Assembly (NCBI GenBank): GCA_041485845.1
Contig: JBGPKH010000074.1
Location: 1-20,885, forward strand
Reading direction: 5' to 3'
DNA: 20,885 nt
DNA from: OMOG01 sp041485845
Lineage (GTDB): Bacteria; Acidobacteriota; Terriglobia; Bryobacterales; Bryobacteraceae
Shown here: positions 6,753-13,879 of the stretch, piece after piece
Layout of the letters: every line of letters starts with the position of its first letter
Position numbering within the stretch: position 1 is the first letter of the stretch
Notes under the pieces: generated by a model
Database searches by the model: none
The model's input: the letters and a program-made list of their open reading frames with translations, nothing else
Told to the model about the DNA's origin: nothing
Translations under genes and position numbers: made by a program

Positions 6753-6781
6753 TTGACATAGCGCTACGGTCGCAGGACTAT
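6753..6781 (+). promoter_or_regulatory. Likely promoter of the TonB-dependent receptor gene
   Basis: A perfect TTGACA at 6753-6758 is followed by 17 bases and GACTAT at 6776-6781 (3/6 to TATAAT, including the A at position 2 and T at position 6). Surroundings are AT-richer than average for this window. Transcription from here would give a leader of about 150 bases before the start codon. Confidence 0.5.
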
Positions 6782-6886
6782 GGATCAGACGCCAGAATGG
6801 GAGTCTTTTATGAGTGTTTCTTGAAAAGAGGCACTCGGTTCATGAGGAAGTCGCCCGTGACCCCGTGGGTCATAACTGCTGGAACA

Positions 6887-6929
6887 GGAATAGCCGGGGG
6901 GCGGCATTCTCTCTTCCCGCGGCTATTCC
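6887..6929 (+). promoter_or_regulatory. Leader hairpin just before the receptor ribosome site
   Basis: GGAATAGCCG (6887-6896) pairs perfectly with CGGCTATTCC (6920-6929), enclosing a 23-base loop with further G/C pairing potential. The stem ends 4 bases before the GAGGTGAG ribosome-binding site. It could limit or expose translation initiation, but no riboswitch class is recognised. Confidence 0.5.
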
Positions 6930-6935
6930 CGTGAG

Positions 6936-9900
6936 GTGAGTGAATTGCGCAATTCTCCGGCAGTAGGGCTGCTAGCCCTTGTTTTCCTGGGGGCAATCCC
7001 AGTGTTCGCGCAGATCGACACCGGCATCATTTCCGGGAAAATTACGGATCCGAGCGGCGCGGTCGTAGCAGGGGCAAAGTTAACCATCACCCAAACCGAG
7101 ACGAACTTTACGAGCACGAGCGAGACCAACAGTGAAGGTCTGTACCGCGTGCCATCCCTGCGGCCGGGCGCCTATAAGGTGGCCGTCAGCGCCGCGGGCT
7201 TTAAGGAGCTCGTGCGGGATGGACTCACACTCCGCATCGGTGAGAATTTGGGAGTAGATTTGCAGCTCCAGGTGGGTGGGGTGACGGAATCCATCACGGT
7301 CACCAACGCGCTTCCCTTGCTGGAGACGCAATCCTCGTCCAGCGGCCAAGTAATGAAGGGCGAGTATTTCTACAAGCTGCCCAATTACCAACACTGGGAG
7401 AAGGGCGTGCTGTTTTACACTCCTCAAGTCCAGCACAGCAACGCCGTGTGGCCCGGCTCGCTGGGCGGCTGGTCCATCAACGGCGGCAATGCCTACCAGA
7501 TCGGTTACTTTGAAGACGGGCAGTTGGCCACCAGGATGGACGGCGGCACCACCTTGAATTCCATCTCGGTGGGGGTGGAGGAGGTCAAGGTGTTGAGCAC
7601 CGTGCTGCCGGCCGAATACGGCCACGCCACCACCGGCGCGATCACCGTAGTGAAGAGTGGCGGCACCAACCTGCTCCACGGCACCGGCGGCTACCTCGAA
7701 AAAAGCGACAGCCTGGTCCACCGCCGTTTCTTCCAGTTACAAACCGTGCAACAACAAGGCATTACCGCCCTTTTCCAGCAGCCGGATTTCTCGGTCAACG
7801 GCCCGGTTTACATCCCGCACCTCTACAACGGTAAGAACAAGACCTTCTTCGCGTTGGCGGGCTCGTACCACATCGACACCAATTCCAATCCGGACGCCTA
7901 TGCGGTTCCCACTGCGGATATGCTGAACGGCAACTTCAATTTTCCGGGTGTGACGGCCAACACGATCTACGATCCAGCCAGCACCAGCGGGACCTTCGCC
8001 GCCGGCAACCTGTCGCGCACGGCCTTCCCGAACAACACCATTCCCCAAACCCGGTTCAGCAATATGTGGAAGGCGATTGCGGGCAACAATCCGTTCGCCA
8101 AGCCCACCGGCACCGGCTCGTATACCGCTACCGGCGTCACGGGAAACATCCTTTCCAACGGCCACGGAAATTACTACAACCTTGCCACCCAGGTCCGCCT
8201 GGACCACCAGTTCACCGAGAAGCTGAAGGTGTTCGGCAGCTACGTCAAGAACAACAACCATCAGCCCTCGGTCAACAATGCGATCGTCTACGCGCCGCTT
8301 GACGGCAATCAGAGGTACACCGTAACCCTGCAGAACGTAGCCACCGTCGGGTTCACGTATTTCCTCTCCCCCACGTTCATCAGCGAGACCAGAGTGGGTG
8401 AATACCGGCAGTCCAATAACCCGTACTCGACCTCGCCGGACTACCAATATGCGATCGCGAAAACCGTTCCCAACCTCCCCGCCAGCGTGTTCCTCAACCC
8501 GATCGGCACCGGGTTTGCCGAGGGTAAGTACGGCAATTCCTCGCTCGGCATGGGCACCTTGAGCACCCTGGTGAACAACAACCACACCTTAAAACAGGAC
8601 TTCACCAAGGTCTGGGGCCAACACGGCTTCAAATTCGGATATGAATGGCTTTGGCAAAACGGGATCTCTCACGATATCGGGAACCCGCGGCTGAGCCTCG
8701 GTTTCGGCGGCACCAACGGCCTTCAGGGCAACGGCCAATCCATCCCCAACACGGGCGGCATCACGCTGGCGGAATTGATGCTGGGCTACGTCTTCAATTA
8801 CAGTTATGTCCAGCAAGGGGCCTCTTTCCTTCCGGAAGACTCCATCCACAGCTTCTATATTCAGGATGACTGGCGGATCCGTTCCGGGCTGACCCTCAAT
8901 CTGGGTCTTCGCTACAGCAGCGAGAGTCCGGCCCATGGCAAGTTCCCGGGGCAAATGAGCGTGGGGAGCCTGACGACTCCAGACACTTATTTTCCCAACT
9001 CGATCTCCGGTGTGGTCACCTGCCCGGCGGGCGGCTGCGTAGGCGGCTGGATCCAGCCTAAGGGCGGGCTTTACAACCGCGACAACAATAACTTCCAGCC
9101 GCGCATTGGCTTTGCCTGGAACGCCACGCCCAACACGGTGATTCGCGGAGGCTGGGCGTTGATGACGCTGGATATGAACAACTGGTATAACAACCAGTCC
9201 GAGATCGGCGGAAACAGCTTCTACAACACCGGCACCATCAACGCGGGGAACAATGTCTACACTCCGCTCTTCAACATCAACCAGGGTGTGCCGGCGCCCG
9301 TGTATCCCGCGAAGCTGGCGAACGGAACGATACCCTCCGCGGGTACTACTCCGTCGAGTCGCGCCAACGGCACGCTGACGATCATCCCGGCGAACTTCCA
9401 TAATCCGTACACCCAGAACTGGAACCTCAGTATCCAGCGCGCGCTCAAGAAGAATTATGTGGTGGAGTTGACGTACTCCGGCAGCCACAACGTGGGCTTC
9501 CAGGGCGCCTATAACTGGCAGTCGCGGCCGTACGGGACCGGTCTGGACGCGAGCGGCAACGTGATCGATCTGACGCAGTCCGCCAATTGGGCTTACCGCA
9601 GCACCTGGGTCCAGAATGCGACGCTCACGCAGGCCTATAAGCCCTATCCCAGTTGGAACAATGTCAACTACGACTGCAACTGCATCAGCAGGATCTACCA
9701 TTCGGGTACCATCAAGATGGAAAAACGGTACTCGTATGGTCTCAGCTACCTCGCGTTCTTCACCTACCAGAAAGGTCTGGAGAACGCCCCGGGTAATCTC
9801 TACCAATCGAACAACGTGGGCCGGAATGTCACCAGCCTGACTCAGAAGTTTCGCTTCACCAGCTCCATGACGTACGAATTGCCGTTCGGCAGGGGCAAGC

Positions 9901-10520
9901 GCTTCATGAACCATGGCCGCTTGATGGACTGGCTATTGGGCGGTTACAGCCTTGCCTGGAACTACTCCCAATGGGTTCCCACCCCGCTGAGTACCAGTTA
10001 TTCGGGCGCCTCGTACGTCAACCCTGTGACTGGCGCACTCGGGAGCCGGCAGGATTATCCGGGTTACGAGCCGTTACCCGGCGGCAGCCTCGTCCGGTTG
10101 CAGGACCCGCAGATTCGGAACGGCTGGCAGGACCTGGGAGGGGACCGCTTCGTTCAGGCCAACCAGAACCAGTTGATCACCAACTGCGGCACGGCGATCC
10201 CGAATTGGGGCAACCAGTGCGTTGCGGTAGCCCCGTCGTTCACCAATGGCAACATGCCGAGCAACATGTGGACGCCGCAACGGATCATCGCAGCCAACCT
10301 TTCGGCGTACAAGGACTTCCCGATTAAGGAGCGGTACAAGGCGCAAATCCGGCTGGATTTCTTCAACCCGTTCAAGTGGTTCAACTGGAGTACGGTGACC
10401 ACCGCGATGTCCCAAACTACGCCGCGCCTTTTTGGCACCGTGAGTGGTCCGAGTGACTTCGCCGACTCAGTTGAAGGTGGACCGCCGGAAATGCAATTGT
10501 CGATCCGCATCAGGTTCTAA
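6936..10520 (+). CDS. TonB-dependent receptor with N-terminal carboxypeptidase-regulatory-like domain (Oar-like)
   Basis: Product of 1194 residues, an outer-membrane beta-barrel of the large Oar-like group expanded in Acidobacteria, presumed to import or bind oligomeric nutrients. A signal peptide (GLLALVFLGAIPVFA, then QIDTG) is followed by a CarboxypepD_reg-like domain (about 30-115: GIISGKITDPSGAVVAGAKL, YRVPSLRPGAYKVAVSAAGF), a plug region (VEEVKVLSTVLPAEYGHATTGAITVVKSGG) and a long barrel with FYIQDDWRIRSGLTLNLGLRY and NFQPRIGFAWN, ending in the aromatic strand MQLSIRIRF. No TonB box is obvious. The start could be GTG 6936 or in-frame TTG 6945; the latter places GAGGTGAG at a better distance. 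A promoter and hairpin precede it, and an intrinsic terminator follows. Substrate unknown. Confidence 0.9.
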   Translation: MSELRNSPAVGLLALVFLGAIPVFAQIDTGIISGKITDPSGAVVAGAKLTITQTETNFTSTSETNSEGLYRVPSLRPGAYKVAVSAAGFKELVRDGLTLRIGENLGVDLQLQVGGVTESITVTNALPLLETQSSSSGQVMKGEYFYKLPNYQHWEKGVLFYTPQVQHSNAVWPGSLGGWSINGGNAYQIGYFEDGQLATRMDGGTTLNSISVGVEEVKVLSTVLPAEYGHATTGAITVVKSGGTNLLHGTGGYLEKSDSLVHRRFFQLQTVQQQGITALFQQPDFSVNGPVYIPHLYNGKNKTFFALAGSYHIDTNSNPDAYAVPTADMLNGNFNFPGVTANTIYDPASTSGTFAAGNLSRTAFPNNTIPQTRFSNMWKAIAGNNPFAKPTGTGSYTATGVTGNILSNGHGNYYNLATQVRLDHQFTEKLKVFGSYVKNNNHQPSVNNAIVYAPLDGNQRYTVTLQNVATVGFTYFLSPTFISETRVGEYRQSNNPYSTSPDYQYAIAKTVPNLPASVFLNPIGTGFAEGKYGNSSLGMGTLSTLVNNNHTLKQDFTKVWGQHGFKFGYEWLWQNGISHDIGNPRLSLGFGGTNGLQGNGQSIPNTGGITLAELMLGYVFNYSYVQQGASFLPEDSIHSFYIQDDWRIRSGLTLNLGLRYSSESPAHGKFPGQMSVGSLTTPDTYFPNSISGVVTCPAGGCVGGWIQPKGGLYNRDNNNFQPRIGFAWNATPNTVIRGGWALMTLDMNNWYNNQSEIGGNSFYNTGTINAGNNVYTPLFNINQGVPAPVYPAKLANGTIPSAGTTPSSRANGTLTIIPANFHNPYTQNWNLSIQRALKKNYVVELTYSGSHNVGFQGAYNWQSRPYGTGLDASGNVIDLTQSANWAYRSTWVQNATLTQAYKPYPSWNNVNYDCNCISRIYHSGTIKMEKRYSYGLSYLAFFTYQKGLENAPGNLYQSNNVGRNVTSLTQKFRFTSSMTYELPFGRGKRFMNHGRLMDWLLGGYSLAWNYSQWVPTPLSTSYSGASYVNPVTGALGSRQDYPGYEPLPGGSLVRLQDPQIRNGWQDLGGDRFVQANQNQLITNCGTAIPNWGNQCVAVAPSFTNGNMPSNMWTPQRIIAANLSAYKDFPIKERYKAQIRLDFFNPFKWFNWSTVTTAMSQTTPRLFGTVSGPSDFADSVEGGPPEMQLSIRIRF

Positions 10521-10553
10521 CGCTTCCGGGCTTTCAGCTCGGAAGGTTTCAAA

Positions 10554-10597
10554 GCGGGGCAGGTTTCGAAGTCTGGAACCCGCCCCGTTTCTTTCTT
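10554..10597 (+). terminator. Intrinsic terminator after the TonB-dependent receptor gene
   Basis: CGGGGCAGGTTTC (10555-10567) pairs with GGAACCCGCCCCG (10575-10587) with one mismatch and one G.T pair. A short loop separates the arms and GTTTCTTTC follows. It lies 34 bases beyond the TAA of the receptor. A smaller hairpin (CTTCCG / CGGAAG, 10523-10545) precedes it. Confidence 0.8.
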
Positions 10598-10618
10598 GCG
10601 GATCCCTCGTCTGCGGTA

Positions 10619-10689
10619 GGACAGGCCTCCTGGCCTGTCTGGGCCGCAGAACGCGCCTTGTGGCGCAAGACAGGCCGGGAGGCCTGTCC
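10619..10689. repeat. Double-hairpin palindromic repeat element (REP/BIME-like)
   Basis: Two 22-base arms (10619-10640, 10668-10689) are reverse complements of each other at 21 of 22 positions. Each arm is itself a hairpin, GACAGGCC-N4-GGCCTGTC, with loops TCCT and GGGA. The 27-base spacer holds a third hairpin, GCGCC-TTGT-GGCGC (10653-10666). It encodes nothing. A related single hairpin occurs at 2448-2467. Confidence 0.85.
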
Positions 10690-10761
10690 CACTCCCGTCC
10701 GATCCGGAGTTACAGTAACTGTTTCCGGATGGGGGAAGATGCAGAAGCGGGAGTCGATGGG

Positions 10762-12840
10762 ATGGGCGTGAGGCGGGGTCGGGCGAAAGAGCGTCGGGCG
10801 GGCGGTCCGGATCGGCAGCGAAGCCGTCTTGGGCAACGGAACAAGTCGCGGACGTTCAGCCTGCCCGATGCCGCAACGTGGGCGTTGATTCTGTGCGCTA
10901 CCCTGGTGGCTTACCTGCCCGCGCTCCGTGGAGGCGTGCTTTGGGACGACAGCAGCCACCTGACCAGGCCGGACCTCCAGTCGCTACGCGGTCTGTGGCG
11001 CATTTGGTCCGAACTGGGCGCCACCCAGCAATACTATCCGCTGCTGCACACTGCCTTCTGGCTGGAGCACCGGGTCTGGGGCGACGCCGTATTGGGCTAC
11101 CATCTGGCCAACATCGTTCTGCACGCTCTATCGGCTTGCCTGGTGGTGACGATCGTCAAGCGCCTTTCGCTCGCGGGCGCGTGGCTGGCGGGCTTGGTCT
11201 TTGCCCTGCACCCGGTATGCGTGGAGTCAGTGGCTTGGATCTCGGAGCAGAAGAGCACCCTCTCCGGGGTCTTCTACCTGGCAGCCGCCCTCACCTACCT
11301 GCGCTTCGACCAGACGCGCCGGAAGTCCCCATACTTCATGGCGCTGGGACTGTTTGTTCTGGCCCTGCTGAGCAAGACGGTGACGGCCACATTACCGGCC
11401 GCGCTGGGGGTGCTTCTCTGGTGGCTGCGCGGCCGGCTTGAGTGGCGGCGCGACGTGCTGCCATTGCTGCCATGGCTCGGGCTGGCCGTGCCTGCCGGGC
11501 TTCTCACGGCATGGGTAGAGCGGGTCTTCATCGGCGCGCAGGGCGCGGACTTTGCGCTCACACTACCCCAGCGTCTCTTGCTGGCCGGCCGCGCCTTGTG
11601 GTTCTACGCCGGTAAGATTCTCTGGCCGTCGAACCTGATGTTTTCGTACCCGCGCTGGAAGATCGATCCCGGCGAGTGGTGGCCATCCCTCTTCCCGATG
11701 GGAATTGTGGCGCTGGCGGTGGCTCTCGGTCTGCTGGCCCGGAGAAACCGCGGGCCCCTGGCCGGCTTTCTGATTTTCGCCGGCACGCTCTTTCCCGTGC
11801 TCGGTTTCCTGAATGTTTTTCCGTTTCGTTACTCCTACGTTGCCGACCACTTCCAGTACCTGGCAGTTTTGGGAATCGTCGTTCCCGCGACCTCCGGGCT
11901 GGTGGCGGCGGCTGGGCGGATCTCCCCGGGTAAGATTGGTAGGATTGCCCTTCCGGCGCTCCTGCTGGCGGCGCTCGGACTGTCGACCTGGCGGCAGGGC
12001 GGCATGTATCGCGACGAGGAGACCTTATTCCGGGAAACCCTGGCGCGTAATCCCGACAGTTATTTTGTCCACCTTGACTTTGGGACTTTGCTATTCCTAC
12101 AGCCCGGGCGACTCCAGGAAGCCATCGCCGAATTCGAGGCGGCGGTGCGCCTGAAACCCGATAGCCTCGAGGCGCACGAGAACCTGGGAGTTGCCCTGGC
12201 GGCGGCGCCCGATCGTCTGCCGGACGCCGTCGCCGAGTATCAGGCGGCGTTACGCTACAAACCGGATTCCGCGGGCGTACACAACAACCTGGGACTTGCT
12301 CTGTCGTCGCTGCCCGGCCGCCTGCCGGACGCCATCGCGGAGTATCAAACGGCGCTCGGGATCGAGCCCGATTTCGCGGCGGCCCACGACAACCTGGGAA
12401 ACGCCCTGGCGAAGCTGCCCGGCCGCCTGCCGGAAGCCATTGCAGAGTATCGGGCCGCGCTCGGCATCCAACCCGATCTCGTGGAAGCGCACACCAATCT
12501 GGGAAACGCCTTCTCGCTGATGCCCGGGAGACTGCCCGACGCGGTCGCGGAGTATCGAGCGGCGCTGCGGATCGACGCCGGTCTCCCGGAGGTACACAAC
12601 AACCTGGGATATGCCTTGGCGCAGATGCCCGGCGGGCTGCCGCAAGCCATTGCCGAGTACCAGGCGGCCTTACGGATCAGTCCCGATGCCGCCCCAGTGC
12701 ACTTGAATCTGGCGAAGGCCCTGTCGCGAACCCCAGGCCGGCTGGCAGACGCGATCGCTGAATATGAAGCGTTCCTTCGCATCACGCCGGATCCGGAAGT
12801 GCGGCACACCGTGGAACGGCTGCGGGCTGGCCGGCCTTAG
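10762..12840 (+). CDS. Multi-pass membrane protein with C-terminal TPR array (GT-C / TMTC-like)
   Basis: The N-terminal part (to about residue 430) has some ten hydrophobic segments resembling GT-C glycosyltransferase-like TPR membrane proteins. The first extracytoplasmic loop carries GGVLWDDSSHL, whose Asp-Asp sits where GT-C enzymes keep an acidic pair. ATQQYYPLLHTAFWLEHRVW, LHPVCVESVAWISEQKSTLS and LLSKTVTATLPAA are conserved in this group. The C-terminus holds about seven tandem TPR-like units of 35 residues, each with PGRLPDAIAEYQAALR and NLGxAL. It may transfer sugar from a lipid donor to protein, but that is not proved here. The start at ATG 10762 has GGGAG 8 bases upstream; ATG 10729 is in frame (703 residues) but has no ribosome site. 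It follows the repeat element and a terminator, so it is probably a separate unit. Confidence 0.75.
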   Translation: MGVRRGRAKERRAGGPDRQRSRLGQRNKSRTFSLPDAATWALILCATLVAYLPALRGGVLWDDSSHLTRPDLQSLRGLWRIWSELGATQQYYPLLHTAFWLEHRVWGDAVLGYHLANIVLHALSACLVVTIVKRLSLAGAWLAGLVFALHPVCVESVAWISEQKSTLSGVFYLAAALTYLRFDQTRRKSPYFMALGLFVLALLSKTVTATLPAALGVLLWWLRGRLEWRRDVLPLLPWLGLAVPAGLLTAWVERVFIGAQGADFALTLPQRLLLAGRALWFYAGKILWPSNLMFSYPRWKIDPGEWWPSLFPMGIVALAVALGLLARRNRGPLAGFLIFAGTLFPVLGFLNVFPFRYSYVADHFQYLAVLGIVVPATSGLVAAAGRISPGKIGRIALPALLLAALGLSTWRQGGMYRDEETLFRETLARNPDSYFVHLDFGTLLFLQPGRLQEAIAEFEAAVRLKPDSLEAHENLGVALAAAPDRLPDAVAEYQAALRYKPDSAGVHNNLGLALSSLPGRLPDAIAEYQTALGIEPDFAAAHDNLGNALAKLPGRLPEAIAEYRAALGIQPDLVEAHTNLGNAFSLMPGRLPDAVAEYRAALRIDAGLPEVHNNLGYALAQMPGGLPQAIAEYQAALRISPDAAPVHLNLAKALSRTPGRLADAIAEYEAFLRITPDPEVRHTVERLRAGRP

Positions 12841-13025
12841 GCCTATCAAAGACGACGTATATCCCATGGGGGCGGGCTGGCGGCTGCATGGGCGGCGTCC
12901 ACCAACGGCGGACCGCCGATCATCAACCTGACGTTCTCGGTCAGGTGGTAGCGGGGTCCTAACGCCCCCCGTGTTCATTTCGCGCCTTTCAGGCCCTGCC
13001 AGGGGTTGAGTAAACTGAAAACGCT
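12841..13025. other. Intergenic stretch with a small hairpin
   Basis: ACCTGAC (12926-12932) pairs with GTCAGGT (12940-12946) around a 7-base loop, without a T-run. No gene or strong promoter is visible before the dehydrogenase start at 13026. Confidence 0.4.
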
Positions 13026-13808
13026 ATGAACCAAAACAAGCCGCTGGCGCTGATCACCGGAGCGTCGGCGGGCATCGGGGCGACCTTCGCCAGGCGTCTC
13101 TCCAGGGACGGATACGGCTTGATCCTGGTGGCGCGGCGGCGCGACCGGTTGGAGGCCGTGGCGAGCGAGGTCGGCGGCGCCGAAGTGCTGCCGGCCGATC
13201 TTACGAAAGAGGAGGACCTGAAGCGGGTAGAGCGGCGCATCGCGGCGGCGCCGAATCTCGATCTGCTGGTCAACAACGCCGGGTTCGGCACGCGCGGGCG
13301 GTTCTTCGAGATCGCGGTCGAGAGCCAGGACCAGATGCACCGTCTGCACGTGATGGCCACCATGCGGCTGACGCACGCGGCGCTGCGCGGAATGGTGGCG
13401 CGCGCCAAGGGCGGGGTGATCAACGTGTCGTCTGTGGCGGCGTTCGGGCAGAGTCCGGAGAACGTCGGCTACTGCGCCACCAAGGCGTGGATGAACAGCT
13501 TCACCGAGGGCCTCGACGTGGAGTTGCGGAGCGCCGGTTCGCCGGTGAAGGTGCAGGCTCTGTGCCCGGGGTTCACGATCTCGGAGTTTCACGACGTGGT
13601 GGGGATGGACCGCAAGCGCATCCCGGCGCGCCTTTGGATGCCCGCGGAGGAGGTGGTGGACGCCTCGCTGCGGGGGCTCGCGCAGGGGAAGCTGTTCGTC
13701 GTGCCCGGAGGATTTTACAAGCTGATCGTGGCGCTGGAAAAGGGCATGCCCCGGTGGTTGCGCACGGCGGCCGTGGTGCGGCTCGCGCGACGGAGGGCGG
13801 GGAAGTGA
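13026..13808 (+). CDS. Short-chain dehydrogenase/reductase (classical SDR)
   Basis: The 260-residue cytosolic NAD(P)-dependent oxidoreductase has TGASAGIG at 11-18 (dinucleotide-binding loop), basic ARRRDR at 36-41 (suggests NADP), ADLT near 57-60, NNAG at 83-86, and the catalytic set Ser136 (NVSS), Tyr149 and Lys153 (YCATK), followed by PGFT. Length and motif spacing are those of the family, with resemblance to the DltE/YqjQ-like SDRs. The ATG at 13026 has no convincing ribosome site. The extended C-terminus (FYKLIVALEKGMPRWLRTAA) is amphipathic and may contact membrane. Substrate cannot be told from sequence. It stands alone, convergent with the acylase gene. Confidence 0.88.
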   Translation: MNQNKPLALITGASAGIGATFARRLSRDGYGLILVARRRDRLEAVASEVGGAEVLPADLTKEEDLKRVERRIAAAPNLDLLVNNAGFGTRGRFFEIAVESQDQMHRLHVMATMRLTHAALRGMVARAKGGVINVSSVAAFGQSPENVGYCATKAWMNSFTEGLDVELRSAGSPVKVQALCPGFTISEFHDVVGMDRKRIPARLWMPAEEVVDASLRGLAQGKLFVVPGGFYKLIVALEKGMPRWLRTAAVVRLARRRAGK

Positions 13809-13839
13809 CCGGCCTGTGACAAAAACACTCCCTCACAGT

Positions 13840-13861
13840 CGTGGCTCCGAACAGAGCCGCG
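13840..13861. terminator. Possible bidirectional terminator hairpin between convergent genes
   Basis: CGTGGCTC (13840-13847) pairs with GAGCCGCG (13854-13861) across a 6-base loop (one G.T). It sits between the ends of the SDR and acylase genes. No T-run is present in either direction, so intrinsic termination is uncertain. It may instead be a dispersed palindromic repeat. Confidence 0.35.
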
Positions 13862-13879
13862 CGCGTCAGCAGGCGGTAC

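Noticed and set aside
8589..9914. 441-codon minus frame inside the receptor gene
   Set aside because: No recognisable domain, and it is antisense to a receptor with signal peptide and barrel features.
12841..12951. + frame ending ..PPIINLTFSVRW stop, like the last strand of an outer-membrane barrel
   Set aside because: Only about 12 residues are suggestive and upstream sequence in that frame is not barrel-like.
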